Source: Vibrio navarrensis (lineage in GTDB: Bacteria > Pseudomonadota > Gammaproteobacteria > Enterobacterales > Vibrionaceae). Taken from it: 64,000 nucleotides of DNA. A program made the translations under genes and the position numbers. The notes under the pieces are model-generated. The model did not search any database, was not told the origin of the DNA, and saw nothing but the letters and a program-made list of their open reading frames with translations. The stretch lies in NCBI RefSeq assembly GCF_015767675.1, contig NZ_CP065217.1, positions 2,046,001 to 2,110,000 of the forward strand. The letters are read 5' to 3'. Below, piece by piece: positions 17,881 to 28,970 of this stretch; position 1 is the stretch's first letter; every line of letters begins with the position of its first letter.

Positions 17881-19401
17881 TCAGAAGGGCCTCGGAATAT
17901 TGCGCAAAGTTTGTGGCTGTATTGGCTTAAGGCCATCAGCAAGGTCGCTTAGGCCTTGGCTTACTTTCTCTGGTATCTCTTTGATAAAATCCGGAGTTGC
18001 CGCATCGTATTGATTCTGGCTTATTTGCCCGAGAATACTGCGTTGCTGATCGGGCGTTAGGCCTGCCTGTTCTACTTCTTGCTTGGCTTTAGCATAGTTG
18101 GTCTCATCCTTCAGTTTTGCCAGAAGCGTTTGATAGGTCCGCTCTCTTACAGCCACTTCCCTCATTTTCACAGCTCTCTGAAACTCAGATTCCAACTGCT
18201 CAGGCGGAACATTTGCAATATCTTTTGGGTTGAGTTCATTAATAAACTGCTGCTTTTGCGGATCATTACCCGCCCACTGGCTCGCAGCGTTCATGGCTTG
18301 GTTGTTGGCTCCACCGGATTCCACGCCAAGCTTGCCGTATATCTGATCAATCACGGTACGGCGCTCATTGAACCGAACGTTTAACGCCTCAATCTGCTCT
18401 GGCGTTGGGTCCATCAATTCATTGATCGCTTTAGTACGGTCTTTTTCAAGGTCTGTCACCGCTTCGCGCCACTGTTTACCTACTTCATCGCCGTTCTTCC
18501 CGCCTTTGTCCGCAAACAAGTTAGCGTAGTGCTCACTGGTAAAGAACTGTTTGGCCATTGAAAGCTGCCCTGTTACGTCCTTCATGAGCGCATCGAGCGG
18601 GATCACTTTCGCGGCTTCGCTTGCGCCAGGCTTGCGCCCTTCGGTCACGGGCGCTACTTGGCTCGTACCATCTTCGTAGGTCACTTTCAAGCCAATCACC
18701 ACGCCTGGTTGGTCCCCTTCTCGATTTGGGTCGATGTCGGCGATAAAGTCATGACGTAAGTACTCTTTGTTTGCAATTTTCTTCCCAGATTCAGGGTCAA
18801 CATCGCCAATCCCTTGTTTAACATTGCGCTCAAGCAAGACACCAAGCGACTTAGTGAACGCGGGATCACGATAGGAAATTGTGCCGTCCAGCACTTTTGG
18901 CATCGTCGCCTCGATGTCGAACGCCGCTTGCATCACGCGAGGTGTATATCGACGGGGATCATAAGCACTGTCTTTGAGGTATTCATGATCGAAGATCGGA
19001 TCAAGCTGGCCAGTTTCCATAAAACCTTTCAGGTTGGATTGAATGACCGGCATATTCTCTTGCATGAACGCCAATTTCTTCTTCTGTCCAAGCTCAAAAT
19101 CATGCAGTTCTTTGTTGGATTTTTGCGTGCTGATTTGCGCGTCAAGCAGCGTCCCTCGTTGCTTTGCTTCTATCTGCCGCAACGTCAGGTCTGCATCGGC
19201 ACGTTTAGCTTCTGACTCGTAGCGCTTTCTATCTTGTTCATCCAACTGAGACAGTCTTGTTTTTTCATATTGATAACGCTGCTCATCGCGTTCATCAAGC
19301 CTGTCTTGCCTCTCATTATCTTTCTTACGTTGATAGTGCCCTTCGGCCACTTGAAAGCCTTGCAGCGCACCATCCACAAACCCGCGTGTATCTAAAGCCA
19401 T
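17881..19401 (-). CDS. Late structural protein with N-terminal coiled coil
   Basis: A 506-residue protein not assigned to a family. Residues about 15-100 are extremely charged and heptad-like (QRKKDNERQDRLDERDEQRY and following), a probable coiled coil. The remainder is hydrophilic, with Gln/Glu-rich helices towards the end. Start and stop overlap with the upstream 79-residue gene as TAATG, so translation is coupled. Its place between small internal proteins and the giant polyvalent protein suggests an internal or ejected virion protein, comparable in position to the internal core proteins of podoviruses. That role is inference. Confidence 0.65.
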   Translation of the reverse strand: MALDTRGFVDGALQGFQVAEGHYQRKKDNERQDRLDERDEQRYQYEKTRLSQLDEQDRKRYESEAKRADADLTLRQIEAKQRGTLLDAQISTQKSNKELHDFELGQKKKLAFMQENMPVIQSNLKGFMETGQLDPIFDHEYLKDSAYDPRRYTPRVMQAAFDIEATMPKVLDGTISYRDPAFTKSLGVLLERNVKQGIGDVDPESGKKIANKEYLRHDFIADIDPNREGDQPGVVIGLKVTYEDGTSQVAPVTEGRKPGASEAAKVIPLDALMKDVTGQLSMAKQFFTSEHYANLFADKGGKNGDEVGKQWREAVTDLEKDRTKAINELMDPTPEQIEALNVRFNERRTVIDQIYGKLGVESGGANNQAMNAASQWAGNDPQKQQFINELNPKDIANVPPEQLESEFQRAVKMREVAVRERTYQTLLAKLKDETNYAKAKQEVEQAGLTPDQQRSILGQISQNQYDAATPDFIKEIPEKVSQGLSDLADGLKPIQPQTLRNIPRPF

Positions 19402-19640
19402 TAGAATAACTCCCCAATCACAAAACCCGCTGCTGCACCCACTGCTGCACCCACCGGACCATACGCCATCATGCCGATACTCGCACCAGTACCGACCGCC
19501 GACATGGTTTGCTGCCGTTCCGCTTGTTTCAGGTTTTCATTTGCTTGTTCGCGCTGCTCTTCACGCGCCGCTGACTGTTGCAGCCCCGACAAAGCACGGC
19601 GGCGTGTATCTGAACCCAATTGCAATAAACTGTAACTCAT
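19401..19640 (-). CDS. Small glycine-zipper protein, probable virion component
   Basis: A 79-residue protein. The first half is charged and helical (AAREEQREQANENLKQAERQQ); the second half is a Gly/Ala-rich hydrophobic segment with glycine-zipper spacing (AYGPVGAAVGAAAGFVIGEL). This design fits a membrane-inserting ejection or pore protein. An RBS GGGGTAAACA precedes the ATG. It is coupled to the following 506-residue gene by a TAATG overlap. Function is inferred from composition and place. Confidence 0.65.
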   Translation of the reverse strand: MSYSLLQLGSDTRRRALSGLQQSAAREEQREQANENLKQAERQQTMSAVGTGASIGMMAYGPVGAAVGAAAGFVIGELF

Positions 19641-19643
19641 TGT

Positions 19644-20117
19644 TTACCCCACATTCATTTGTGACAATTTGCCGCGAGCGCCACCACTTAGCACACTCAA
19701 CGCTCTGTCTTGTTCGTTCTCACGCAAGCTGTTTTTGGCTGTGACTGACGTGAGCGACATCTTGGCTTGATCATTGCTGCTTGCATCAGCCTGAACGCCA
19801 AACCGCGCCAGTTTGTTGGTATTGGCCAATGTTGCGCTTTGCTGTGCGCTGGCAAAGTTTTCATCCACTCGTCCTAACTGCTGTGTGAGCAATTCACCGT
19901 TTTGCGTTTGCTCCAAAAGCTGCTTTTGATGCGGATAAAAACGCTCTAACCAGTCTTGGTACATTGAACGAGTAATGTTTGCGTAATTGGTCGCCGCCGA
20001 ACCACTTGCAGAGATCGGTCCTAGCGTCCCCGCTGGTAATGGCGTAACCGGCGCAACAATTTGTGGGGTTTCAGTGGTCGCTGGCTTACTAAACGGTCTT
20101 TCACCTTCTCTTGGCAT
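19644..20117 (-). CDS. Late structural protein, internal-virion type
   Basis: A 157-residue hydrophilic, Ala/Gln/Thr-rich protein with predicted long helices in the second half (QQLGRVDENFASAQQSATLA). No family is recognised. It starts at a TAATG overlap with the upstream 220-residue gene and is followed three bases after its stop by the next gene. It belongs to a tight cluster of small late genes between the tail genes and the giant virion protein, so a minor virion or ejection role is the best guess. Confidence 0.6.
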   Translation of the reverse strand: MPREGERPFSKPATTETPQIVAPVTPLPAGTLGPISASGSAATNYANITRSMYQDWLERFYPHQKQLLEQTQNGELLTQQLGRVDENFASAQQSATLANTNKLARFGVQADASSNDQAKMSLTSVTAKNSLRENEQDRALSVLSGGARGKLSQMNVG

Positions 20118-20779
20118 TAGCGGCCTCCTTTGTACGTCATTGCTTGTGGGTTATAAACCTGGTTGTCTTTTAAGGACGTTGCGCGAGATTGGTCAGAGAA
20201 AAACGCGGTATTGGGCTGCGCTCTATTCATATACATACTGGCCCCCACACCCGCCAGCGTCCCGACCGCTTGCGCGTTGGCACTGCGGCGGTTGAAATCC
20301 GCATAAGCATCATTTGTCGCGTTTTGTAGCGAAAGCCGCGCCGTGTCTTCCATGCCCGCCAGCCCCTCGGCTTTTTGACCTGAGCCAATCGCAACGATAT
20401 CTTGCTTACCCACCACATACTTATCTTGCTCGTTCACTTGAGCTCGATTCACCGTGTCGCCTTGCGCGACCGCCTGGTCACTCGATAAGTTACTGAGCGT
20501 TTGCTTAAATTTGCCTGAGCTTGGGTCCACACCGGACGCAAGCAGGTTTTTCGTCACTCCGGTCCGCGCTTTGCTGTATTCTCGGTTGTAACTCAAATCA
20601 GCCGCGTTTTTGACTTCGGCCATATTCGCATCGGAATTGATACTATCGACGCGCTGCATGAATTTGTCTTCAAACGGCTTGAGTTCCTTGTCGTAGAGCT
20701 TCCACTCTTCCAGCGCTACTTGTGAAGCCGCAATCTCTGCGGCTGTTTCTTTCACTTCATTCTTGCCACCACCACCCAT
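20117..20779 (-). CDS. Late structural protein, internal-virion type
   Basis: A 220-residue protein with the N-terminus MGGGGKNEVKETAAEIAASQ and long helical stretches; near residues 175-190 a short Gly/Ala segment (VGTLAGVGASMYM) resembles the glycine-zipper parts of its neighbours. No catalytic motif is visible. Its RBS GGAGCTC overlaps the end of the preceding gene, and start and stop overlap as TGATG. It resembles internal virion proteins that lie between tail genes and the large ejected protein in P22- and N4-capsid-type podophages. The assignment is by context. Confidence 0.6.
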   Translation of the reverse strand: MGGGGKNEVKETAAEIAASQVALEEWKLYDKELKPFEDKFMQRVDSINSDANMAEVKNAADLSYNREYSKARTGVTKNLLASGVDPSSGKFKQTLSNLSSDQAVAQGDTVNRAQVNEQDKYVVGKQDIVAIGSGQKAEGLAGMEDTARLSLQNATNDAYADFNRRSANAQAVGTLAGVGASMYMNRAQPNTAFFSDQSRATSLKDNQVYNPQAMTYKGGR

Positions 20780-21168
20780 CAGTCGAGCTCCTTTTGCCAG
20801 GTACTAACATGTTTTTGCTGCGCGATTTTCCGGTAGCCAAGCTTTTGCACGAGCTTGGTAAACGCGCCATTCAGTGCGGTATGAAAAACAATCGACTTCG
20901 CGCCAATTTTCCTACTGAGCACTTCAATTTCAGGTTGATACTTTGCGGTCGCGCCTTGAGTAAACGAGTACGCAAACAGCACACACACTTTGTCACCATC
21001 GAATGGCTGCAAAGCAACAAATCCATCCTCAGACAGAAACAAAAACGCCTTACTTTCCAGTAAGGCGCGATCAACGTTCTCTGCGAACGGATGCCGATTC
21101 TTCTCGGCGGTTTTCTTTATGATGGGGAGTAGCTTGTCTCTCCACTTACAATAAGGTTGGCAAACCAT
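20779..21168 (-). CDS. GNAT-like acetyltransferase-fold late protein
   Basis: A 129-residue protein. The pattern of a strand ending in VCVLFAYSF, then a helix with IEVLSRKIGAKSIVFHT, and a final FTKLVQKLGYRKIAQ resembles the second half of GNAT acetyltransferases, in which the last motif binds near the acyl donor. The acetyl-CoA P-loop (Q/RxxGxG/A) is not clear, so the fold may be kept without activity. Such proteins are common among structural genes of podophages with this gene order. Translation is coupled to both neighbours. Moderate confidence for the fold, low for activity. Confidence 0.6.
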   Translation of the reverse strand: MVCQPYCKWRDKLLPIIKKTAEKNRHPFAENVDRALLESKAFLFLSEDGFVALQPFDGDKVCVLFAYSFTQGATAKYQPEIEVLSRKIGAKSIVFHTALNGAFTKLVQKLGYRKIAQQKHVSTWQKELD

Positions 21169-21360
21169 TCAAAAACCCAATTCAATTAAGTATTGCGTCA
21201 TATTCCGTGTCGTTGTGCCAGGGATCTCTTCTCGATGCCAGTTACCACTCGGAAGAGGAATTTGAATAAGGTAAGTTTTATCATTGTCGAGCGCAATGTT
21301 TTGCGGCTCAATAAGAAATATAAGCCACCCTAACCTCGATAGACATCGTTTGAACTCCAT
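21169..21360 (-). CDS. Small late protein
   Basis: A 63-residue protein of unknown function. It fills the space between the repeat-rich tail protein and the GNAT-like gene, starts nine bases after the tail gene stop and ends in a TGAATG overlap with the next start. One hydrophobic stretch (LGWLIFLIEPQNIAL) is present near residue 10. The coupling to neighbours supports that it is a real gene. Confidence 0.55.
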   Translation of the reverse strand: MEFKRCLSRLGWLIFLIEPQNIALDNDKTYLIQIPLPSGNWHREEIPGTTTRNMTQYLIELGF

Positions 21361-21369
21361 ACACAGTCA

Positions 21370-24300
21370 CTATGCTTTTGTCGTCCAAAGAACTAGACCG
21401 GTCCTTCTCAAATAGCTAAAAACGTAAACAGCGTTGCTACTTGCAGATAGGTACGTTTTTTTTCGTATTGAGAGGGAAAATGATTGATTCGGAGCAAGAT
21501 AAATCGCATTAGCAAATGTCGAGTATTTCGCATCTACTAATTGGGTATTGCTAGGCGAATATTCGTACACGACTTGTTCATTCAGAAGGACTTCCAGAAA
21601 ATCGCCAGCCGATGAGGTATCCTCATACATCACCCCAGCAGGAATGATTAGGAATCTAGGCCATTCAGCTAAACCAAGATCTATTTCACTCGCAAGATAC
21701 AGGTACTCAGTAGCGCCTCGATCAACTTTAACACTAAGCTCTTCAGTCAGGTTTACAATAATTGGTTTAGCCACATCGCCGATAATTTGTCCCGCTGTCA
21801 ACTTCCCTTTTATTTCACAGTTCTCTTCAATCGTTACATTATCTAATGTCCCACTGGTTGCTTGAATATGCCCTTTAATCCAAGCATTGCCTTGTGCATT
21901 CACGTAATAGTTGTAGCCTGAAAATGGTCCACCTGGGCCAATTTTTATCTCCGTCCCTGTAATGCTCCCCCCTTCAATTAACGGGGTGACAATCTTAACC
22001 CCCGCTCGCACAAAATCAGCAGTGAGTTCCTGCGCGTTAAGAATTTGAATGGTCGCCTTCTCGATCATCGCCGTTGGGATAACCACCTTGCCTTGGTCAA
22101 TCGCAAAGGTCGGCGTAATCACTTCGGGGTTGTTCGGATCGAATACAAAAAACTGACTCGCGCTCACGGCCACTTGGCTCGTGCCGTCGGATTTTGCAAC
22201 GATACCAATGCCTGCTGTAATGTCGCCCGCTTGTACTTTTGTGCTCCATAGCGCTTTGAATGCTTCACTGCCATCTTGATTGATGCTCGCAATGGCCTGC
22301 GAGTTGGTTTGAGCGGCGGCTTTTGCCTCGTCTCCCTTTTGATTCGCCGTTGCTTCCACGGTATCCACACGCTGGCTCATGGACGAGTTGTTGCTGGCGA
22401 CTGTCTGCTGCAAAGAGGTCAAGCTGGCGTTTGTCGCCGCATCTGCTGCTTTATAGGCAGAATCTATCCCTGTAATTTGCTGTGCGAGCGCTTGCGTCTC
22501 ATCAGCGACCGTTTGCTCTAATGCCGTGATCGACGCATTGGTTTGCGCGTCTGCCGCTTTGTAAGCGCTGTCTATGGCATCAACACGCTGACTCATAGCC
22601 TGGTTATTACTGCTGACCGTTTGTGCCAAGGAAGATAAATTAGCGTTGGTTTGGCTGTCTGCGGCCTTGTACTCGGTACTCATGGTATCGAGACGCTGAG
22701 ACAGCGCACTGTCACCATCGGAGACGGTTTGCTCTAAAGTAGATAGGTTCGCATTCGTGGCCGCGTCTGCCGCTTTATAAGCTGCATCCATATTATCTAA
22801 ACGCTGGCTTAACGCTTGCCCTGCCACCGTGACCGCCTGTTCAAGCGAGCCCAAATTAGCATTGGTTTGGCTGTCTGCCGCTTTATAAGCCGCGTCTATC
22901 TGTGTGAGCTGCTGCGCGAGCGCTTGTGTCTCATCAGCGACCGTCTGTTCCAAGTTAGAAAGATTGGCATTGGTTTGCCCCAATTCGCTGTTAAACGTCG
23001 ATTCAAGCGCGGTGATTTGCTCGACCAACGCCTTTTCAGCGTCAGCAAGCGCCTTGCGCGACTCGGTAAACTTCGCGTCGCTTACTGCCGTCTCCCCCTC
23101 GCTCACCGCACCATACGCCGCGTTCAGCTGCTGGATCTGCATCGCCATCACCTTGGCCGCATTTGCCACGGTTTGATTGAGCGCTTGCAGCATAGCCAAG
23201 TTCTTGGCATCCCCCGCTTCAACACTCGCGCCCATATCAGTGATCTGCTGCGAAAGGGCTTGGTCAGTGCTGCTAGTCACTTGCTCAAGTTCGGACAGGG
23301 CGGCATTGGTCGCGACATCGGCGGCTTTATAGACCGCATCGAGATTGGTGATTTGCTGCGCGAGCGCTTGCGTCTCGTCAGCGACCGTTTGTTCCAAGCT
23401 AGACAGGTTGGCGTTGGTCGCAGCATCGGCGGTTTTGTACGCCACATCGAGCGAATCTATCCGCTCACTGAGTGCCGAATCACCATCGCTCACGCTCTTG
23501 GCCAAAGTGGTTACGGTCGCGTTGGTCGCTGCGTCCGCTGCTTTGTATGCCGTATCGAGCGAGCTGATCTGCTCGGCAAGCGCACTGTTGTTATCCGACA
23601 CCGTTTTACTTAACGTCGTTAACGTGGCGTTGGTTTCGGCGTCTGCGGCTTTATAAGCCGTATCGAGATTACTGATTTGCTGCGCCAGAGCGCTATCGCC
23701 ATCAGAGACAGTTTGCGACAACGTATCGAGCGACGCATTCGTCGCCGCGTCTGCCGCTTTGTATGCGGTATCGAGTGAGCTGATCTGCTGCGCGAGCGCT
23801 TGTGTCTCATCAGCGACCGTTTGTCCCAAGCTAGATAAATTGGCATTCGTCGCAGCATCGGCGGCTTTGTAGGCCACATCGAGCGAATCTATCCGCTCAC
23901 TGAGTGCGGAATCGCCATCACTCACGCTCTTAGCCAAAGTAGTTACGGTCGCGTTGGTCGCTGCGTCCGCTGCTTTGTATGCGGTATCGAGCGAGCTGAT
24001 CTGCTCGGCAAGCGCACTGTTGTTATCCGACACCGTTTTACTAAGCGTCGTTAACGTGGCGTTGGTTTCGGCGTCTGCGGCCTTATAAGCCGTATCGAGA
24101 TTGTTGATCTGCTGCGCCAGTGCGCTGTCGCCATCAGAGACAGTTTGCGACAACGTATCGAGAGACGCATTCGTGGCCGCGTCCGCTGCTTTGTAAGCGC
24201 TATCGAGGCTGTTGATTTGCTGCGCGAGCGCTTGTGTCTCATCAGCGACCGTTTGTTCCAGGCTAGACAAGTTGGCATTGGTCGCAGCATCGGCGGCTTT

Positions 24301-26499
24301 GTAAGCGACATCGAGCGAATCTATCCGCTCACTCAGTGCCGAATCGCCATCACTCACGCTCTTAGCCAAAGTGGTTACGGTCGCGTTCGTCGCTGCATCT
24401 GCGGCTTTGTATGCGGTATCGAGTGAGCTGATCTGCTCGGCAAGCGCACTGTTGTTATCCGACACGGTTTTACTTAACGTCGTTAACGTGGCGTTTGTTT
24501 CGGCGTCGGCGGCCTTATAAGCCGTATCGAGATTACTGATTTGCTGCGCCAGCGCGCTATCGCCATCGGATACACTTTTCGACAACGTATCGAGCGACGC
24601 ATTGGTTTGCGCGTCTGCCGCTTTGTATGCGGTATCGAGTGAGCTAATCTGCTGCGCGAGCGCTTGCGTCTCGTCAGCGACCGTTTGTTCCAAGCTAGAC
24701 AAGTTGGCGTTGGTCGCAGCATCGGCGGCTTTGTACGCCACATCGAGCGAATCTATCCGTTCGCTGAGTGCCGAATCACCATCGCTAACGCTCTTGGCTA
24801 ACGTGGTTACAGTCGCGTTCGTCGCTGCATCTGCGGCTTTATATGCGGTATCGAGCGAGCTGATCTGCTCGGCAAGCGCACTGTTGTTATCCGACACGGT
24901 TTTACTGAGCGTCGTTAACGTGGCGTTGGTTTCGGCGTCTGCGGCCTTATAAGCACTGTCTAACGCATCGACGCGTTGACTCATCGCCTGCTCATTATCA
25001 CTGACCGTTTGTTCCAGAGACGACAAGCTGGCATTGGTTTCTGCGTCTGCCGCTTTATACGCGGTATCAAGCTCGGTGACTCGTTGTGACAGCGCCTCGT
25101 TTTCACTGACTACCGTTTGTTCAAGCGTCGTCAGCTTGGCGTTAATCTCGACGTCACCCGCTTTCATCGCCGCTTCAAGGCCCGTGACGACCTCCGCTAA
25201 GGCATGATCGGCTTCGGCCAGTACGCGTTTGGCCTCGGTAATTTGTGCGGACGTTTCGGCGGCTTGCGCGGTGTTTTGCGTCGTGTAGGCGGCGTTAAGC
25301 TGTGACACTTGCATCGCGAGCACTTTGCTTGTGTCTGCCAGTACCTTTTCAAGCTGCTTTACGTTGGCATACGCGCTGGCATCTGCCGATTGGTACTCGG
25401 CCTCAATTCGCGCCAGCTCGCCATCGATGGCGGCTTTGGCATTGGTGAGCGCCAGATCTAAATCGACATCAGCTTGAAATAGTGCCGCTTTCGCCTCTGA
25501 CAGAGCGCTGTTCGTCGCGTCTATCGCTTGCGATAGAGTGGCGTCGGCTTGTTGTAGTTCATTTTTGGCTGCGTTTATCTCTTGCCGCGTCTGGTCAATT
25601 CCGGCTTGCAGTGTCGCGTCGGCTTGAGATAACTCCGCCTTCGCCGTACTGAGCTCTTGCCGCGTCTGGTCAAGGCTCGTTTGCAACGCATCATTTGCCA
25701 ATTCCAGATCGGCTTTGGCTTGGACCAATGCTTGGTTCGCATCATCGATACCGGCTTGCAGCGTCGCGTCCGCCTGTTCGAGGTCTGACTTTGCTTGGAC
25801 CAATGCTAGATTTGCGTCATCGATACCAGCTTGCAGCGTCGCGTCTACTTGTTCGAGATCGGCCTTGGCTTGCGCTAAATCCTGCTGCGCTTTGGCAATG
25901 TCGGCGTTTGCCTGGTAGAGCTGCGCCTTGGTTGCTTTGGTGTCGATATCGCTTTGCAGCGCCTTAAACACCTCAGAGTTTCTAAGCTGCTCCGCCAGTT
26001 CATCAATGATGTCGCCAATGTCCGGCGAAGTCTGCGCTAGAACGCCGTTCACATCCTGATACGGTCCCGCGATGTTGTTCTTATTGATAAAGCGGATCCA
26101 GTAGTAAAACGTACTACCGGTATTCACCACATCGGAAAACACGTTGGCGGGCGTGGTGGCAATCTGCACCGCTTGAGACAGATTATTCTCTGTCGAACGC
26201 CACACTTCGGCATAGGCATAGCCTTTGAACGTAGGGTTATCCCATTGCACTAAGATGGCCGAAAAGCCCCCGAACGCTTGCACGTTTTGCGGGGCGTGAG
26301 GCACTTCAACAATGTCACCACCACTGCCGCCGGAGTTACTGCCAACGACAATCTTATTCACCGTGCCCTTAATCGCGGCGACGTCTTTCTCGGTCACGGC
26401 TTTATACAGCCCGTTCCCGCGTTGTCCTGTGAGAATTTCTACGTTTTCATATAAGACATCGAGCGAGCGTCCCGCCCGAAAAGGAGATTTCTTAGCCAT
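21370..26499 (-). CDS. Tail tip/host-specificity protein (J-like), FN3 and DUF1983, with long tandem repeats
   Basis: A 1709-residue protein. Residues 1-70 are a linker, followed by a fibronectin-III-like domain ([13 protein letters not shown]...[15 protein letters not shown], about 68-155). From about 190 to about 1370 runs a repetitive helical region. First come [20 protein letters not shown] units, then 36-residue units of the type [20 protein letters not shown]. The C-terminal part (about 1400-1560; [30 protein letters not shown]) is the DUF1983 domain of lambda J-type tail proteins. A beta-rich tip follows. It probably contacts the cell surface. Translation is coupled by TAATG to the preceding gene. 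Confidence 0.85.
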   Translation of the reverse strand: MAKKSPFRAGRSLDVLYENVEILTGQRGNGLYKAVTEKDVAAIKGTVNKIVVGSNSGGSGGDIVEVPHAPQNVQAFGGFSAILVQWDNPTFKGYAYAEVWRSTENNLSQAVQIATTPANVFSDVVNTGSTFYYWIRFINKNNIAGPYQDVNGVLAQTSPDIGDIIDELAEQLRNSEVFKALQSDIDTKATKAQLYQANADIAKAQQDLAQAKADLEQVDATLQAGIDDANLALVQAKSDLEQADATLQAGIDDANQALVQAKADLELANDALQTSLDQTRQELSTAKAELSQADATLQAGIDQTRQEINAAKNELQQADATLSQAIDATNSALSEAKAALFQADVDLDLALTNAKAAIDGELARIEAEYQSADASAYANVKQLEKVLADTSKVLAMQVSQLNAAYTTQNTAQAAETSAQITEAKRVLAEADHALAEVVTGLEAAMKAGDVEINAKLTTLEQTVVSENEALSQRVTELDTAYKAADAETNASLSSLEQTVSDNEQAMSQRVDALDSAYKAADAETNATLTTLSKTVSDNNSALAEQISSLDTAYKAADAATNATVTTLAKSVSDGDSALSERIDSLDVAYKAADAATNANLSSLEQTVADETQALAQQISSLDTAYKAADAQTNASLDTLSKSVSDGDSALAQQISNLDTAYKAADAETNATLTTLSKTVSDNNSALAEQISSLDTAYKAADAATNATVTTLAKSVSDGDSALSERIDSLDVAYKAADAATNANLSSLEQTVADETQALAQQINSLDSAYKAADAATNASLDTLSQTVSDGDSALAQQINNLDTAYKAADAETNATLTTLSKTVSDNNSALAEQISSLDTAYKAADAATNATVTTLAKSVSDGDSALSERIDSLDVAYKAADAATNANLSSLGQTVADETQALAQQISSLDTAYKAADAATNASLDTLSQTVSDGDSALAQQISNLDTAYKAADAETNATLTTLSKTVSDNNSALAEQISSLDTAYKAADAATNATVTTLAKSVSDGDSALSERIDSLDVAYKTADAATNANLSSLEQTVADETQALAQQITNLDAVYKAADVATNAALSELEQVTSSTDQALSQQITDMGASVEAGDAKNLAMLQALNQTVANAAKVMAMQIQQLNAAYGAVSEGETAVSDAKFTESRKALADAEKALVEQITALESTFNSELGQTNANLSNLEQTVADETQALAQQLTQIDAAYKAADSQTNANLGSLEQAVTVAGQALSQRLDNMDAAYKAADAATNANLSTLEQTVSDGDSALSQRLDTMSTEYKAADSQTNANLSSLAQTVSSNNQAMSQRVDAIDSAYKAADAQTNASITALEQTVADETQALAQQITGIDSAYKAADAATNASLTSLQQTVASNNSSMSQRVDTVEATANQKGDEAKAAAQTNSQAIASINQDGSEAFKALWSTKVQAGDITAGIGIVAKSDGTSQVAVSASQFFVFDPNNPEVITPTFAIDQGKVVIPTAMIEKATIQILNAQELTADFVRAGVKIVTPLIEGGSITGTEIKIGPGGPFSGYNYYVNAQGNAWIKGHIQATSGTLDNVTIEENCEIKGKLTAGQIIGDVAKPIIVNLTEELSVKVDRGATEYLYLASEIDLGLAEWPRFLIIPAGVMYEDTSSAGDFLEVLLNEQVVYEYSPSNTQLVDAKYSTFANAIYLAPNQSFSLSIRKKTYLSASSNAVYVFSYLRRTGLVLWTTKA
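23100..25060 (-). repeat. Tandem coding repeat: 108-bp units grouped in 432-bp superunits
   Basis: The reading frame contains 36-residue (108-bp) units in groups of four. The unit containing NNSALAEQ recurs at about 23583, 24015, 24447 and 24879, exactly 432 bp apart. Superunits are nearly identical in DNA, with silent and few missense changes, implying recent duplication. Copy-number change by recombination would stay in frame. Confidence 0.9.
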
Positions 26500-28103
26500 T
26501 AGTACAGCTCCGACAAAGAATCGGCTAACAAGATCCGCTCTACTTTGCTCGGCCCCTCAATGCGCACTTGCCATTTGGCAGCGCGTACCGGCGGCAAGCG
26601 AAAAGGATCATGGTTAAGTTCGCCAGCCGCCAAAGTGAAAATCACTTCACCGTCAGCAATAAACGTCACACTCAACTCCTGCGGGAATTCCGCTTGGATG
26701 CGAGCGCAAGTTAACGAGGCGTTTTGCGCGATAAGAAAGGTTTTGCTTTGCCAAGCCATCGGCACCAGTGCTGCGCCGCGACGCCAAGCTTTTAACGCGG
26801 TGCCATTGGCAATAAACAGGGTGTCTTCGTTCAGGTAGTGATAAGCCGCATCCCAAGAGGCAGACAAGCGGGTAAAGCTTTGTGTGCTTGGGTCAAAGAT
26901 GAACGCGCCGCCGTCATACTGCGCGATATACTGCCCTTCATTGGCCCATGCTTTGATGGTTTCTGGCTTGAAGCTTTGCCAGCTATCACGGTCGATGAGC
27001 CCTTCCGTCACCACCACTGCGCTCGATGTCGAGATAGCAACCAAGCCATCCGGTGAGGCATAAAGCGCCATGCCGTTTATCACCACAAGCGATTGTGCAC
27101 TGACACACGCTTGCTCGACGTTTAGGCGCATGCCGGTGATCATTTCCGGTGTCACACCAGAAAACAGATACGGCTTCCCTTTTGTGGCCACAACCAGCGA
27201 GGTTTCAATCGGGGCTATCGCCACAATGTCATCATCCGTGGTGCCGCGATTAGATTTGCTCCAGGCATAAGGCAGATACGCTTCGGAAAACATCACTTCG
27301 TTACCGGCGAACCCTGCACAAATACCGTTCGCCATCGCGCATAGCCCTTGCATGGTCGCGTCCGGCATGTCGTAGTCCCACGTTTCTAGCGCCGGACCAT
27401 TCACGTCTCGCGCTGCATCGATGTATTGCGTTTGGCTAATTGGCAATTCCGCGACGAGCAAATAATCCCCTTCACCGCTGGATGTCACCGAGCGATATAA
27501 GCGGGTATGCGTGATGTTGTGCGTGTTCACGCCTGGCGCGGCAAGTCGGACCGTCACCGTTGAACCAGGCTTTTCAATCAAGGTGGGTTCACTGGCCTCC
27601 CCTGGTGCGCCTTCTTCCCCAAAGCGCGTGACATAGGTTTGGATGTAAAGACGATCTTCATCGTCGTAAGCGGGCAGCTCGCCTTCTGGCGGCTCTTCAC
27701 CCGTCGCAACGCTCACGCTGGTCACAATCGGCTTGCTGCTTGGTCTGGGTACACCAAGGTCATACCAAGCGGCAGGCATGGTGCCCGCACCGGTGGCGAT
27801 GTCTTGCGCGGTCACTTTGGGCTTGTCTTGCCCCGTCCAGTACACGCGTTGATACGGGTCTTGCGCCATCGGATTGGCAATCACACTAACGGGCTGACTG
27901 AACGTAAACCAATGCGTATGCGCGTAGAGAAACAGCGAATCGGGCGAGTTTGGCAAAGTCGCTTTGTCTAAATCCGAGCGAATTGGCGCAACAATGCCGC
28001 GTGTAAAGGTGCAATCTTGCGCGAGTGTTGCGGTGTCATCAGGGAGTAAATGAGGCTCAAGGCGAGGCACCTCGCCCTTCATAGTTGAGATATCAATTCG
28101 CAT
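26499..28103 (-). CDS. Late tail/neck structural protein, beta-propeller-like
   Basis: A 534-residue protein with mostly beta sequence and repeated blades of the type [41 protein letters not shown] and [13 protein letters not shown]. These suggest a propeller-like fold common in structural proteins of podophages near the tail hub. No enzyme motif is seen. The ATG at 28103 is preferred to the one nine bases upstream because AGGATGAG is then properly spaced. Its end is coupled by TAATG to the J-like gene. The function is inferred from position between fibre and tail-tip genes. Confidence 0.65.
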   Translation of the reverse strand: MRIDISTMKGEVPRLEPHLLPDDTATLAQDCTFTRGIVAPIRSDLDKATLPNSPDSLFLYAHTHWFTFSQPVSVIANPMAQDPYQRVYWTGQDKPKVTAQDIATGAGTMPAAWYDLGVPRPSSKPIVTSVSVATGEEPPEGELPAYDDEDRLYIQTYVTRFGEEGAPGEASEPTLIEKPGSTVTVRLAAPGVNTHNITHTRLYRSVTSSGEGDYLLVAELPISQTQYIDAARDVNGPALETWDYDMPDATMQGLCAMANGICAGFAGNEVMFSEAYLPYAWSKSNRGTTDDDIVAIAPIETSLVVATKGKPYLFSGVTPEMITGMRLNVEQACVSAQSLVVINGMALYASPDGLVAISTSSAVVVTEGLIDRDSWQSFKPETIKAWANEGQYIAQYDGGAFIFDPSTQSFTRLSASWDAAYHYLNEDTLFIANGTALKAWRRGAALVPMAWQSKTFLIAQNASLTCARIQAEFPQELSVTFIADGEVIFTLAAGELNHDPFRLPPVRAAKWQVRIEGPSKVERILLADSLSELY

Positions 28104-28123
28104 TTGTCTCATCCTGCAAAGAC

Positions 28124-28149
28124 AAAAAAAAGCGGCCAGTTGGCCGCTT
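28124..28149 (-). terminator. Intrinsic terminator after the fibre-assembly gene
   Basis: AAGCGGCCA pairs with TGGCCGCTT over a two-base loop and is followed on the minus strand by eight T. It lies between the assembly-protein gene and the propeller-like gene, inside the late operon. Confidence 0.85.
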
Positions 28150-28172
28150 GATGAGTTGGGGTTAGTGTGTGG

Positions 28173-28970
28173 CTAGATAGTCACTTTAAAAGGGGTGAGC
28201 CGGTCGCCACTGCGCCACTGGTTGTAAGCAGTGAAGATGGCTTGTTCGCGGTCATAAAAAGCGTTAACGATGGCGCGAACGTCTTCATAAGTTAGAGAAA
28301 CTATCTCGTTAGATTTGGCAATCCAGCCGATAGACTCCTGCGCTTTATCTGGATTCGCCGCCACCGCCGCAATGCGTTTGTTGAAATTATCAATGCCAAA
28401 CAAACCATCTTTGCCTTGGCCCATCTGATACAACTTACCGTGGTACTCGATATCACTGAACGTTGCAGACTTGCGAGTTTGAATCGCTAAGTCAGCATGG
28501 TAGGCCGCGATGTCACGCATCAAATCGTGGGTAAAAGCTTCCTGCTTGGCCACATCCACCACCGGACGCTCTGGCGCGGGGATAATTGTCTCGATGTATT
28601 CTTGCTGTTCTTCATCCCAAACTGGCTCTGTAGGTTGCTCTTTCTCCCACAATGATAGGGCGTACAACCAGTCGAGGTACTGGTTGTGATTTACGCTGAA
28701 CTCTTCCCAAGCAATGGCTCTTTCAAGCTCCGGCTTGATAACGCTATCCCAAGGCTTACGCTCACTCTTACGAAGCTGCACATCTTGGTAAGTGACTTTA
28801 TCCGGCTGGTTAACGACCACCACAATGTAAGGCTCTACGATAGGAGAGCTTTCGCCCTCCTCGTTAGGTTCCGTATACCCAACCACACGTTCGCGAGTAT
28901 CTTCTGCGTAATAGTGACGTATGTTTTCATCCACCTCAGCAAGCGAGGCGTAGTTTGTATCAATCATCAT
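28173..28970 (-). CDS. Tail-fibre assembly-type protein (DUF4376-like C-terminus)
   Basis: A 265-residue protein placed right after the tail fibre gene, overlapping it by 4 bp. The C-terminal part (about 160-250; RKSATFSDIEYHGKLYQM, FNKRIAAVAAN and NEIVSLTYEDVRAI) resembles the DUF4376 domain found at the ends of tail-fibre assembly proteins. The middle is Pro/Glu-rich. It most likely chaperones or decorates the fibre. CAGGAGTGGATTT provides the RBS for the tandem ATGATG start. Confidence 0.7.
   Translation of the reverse strand: MMIDTNYASLAEVDENIRHYYAEDTRERVVGYTEPNEEGESSPIVEPYIVVVVNQPDKVTYQDVQLRKSERKPWDSVIKPELERAIAWEEFSVNHNQYLDWLYALSLWEKEQPTEPVWDEEQQEYIETIIPAPERPVVDVAKQEAFTHDLMRDIAAYHADLAIQTRKSATFSDIEYHGKLYQMGQGKDGLFGIDNFNKRIAAVAANPDKAQESIGWIAKSNEIVSLTYEDVRAIVNAFYDREQAIFTAYNQWRSGDRLTPFKVTI

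Noticed and set aside
22816..24952. Long open frames on the plus strand opposite the tail-tip repeats
   Set aside because: They mirror the repetitive coding strand, have no RBS and show unnatural composition.
23100..25060. Regular direct repeats that could be mistaken for a CRISPR array
   Set aside because: The 108-bp units are in-frame protein repeats; there are no short palindromic repeats with unique spacers and no cas genes.
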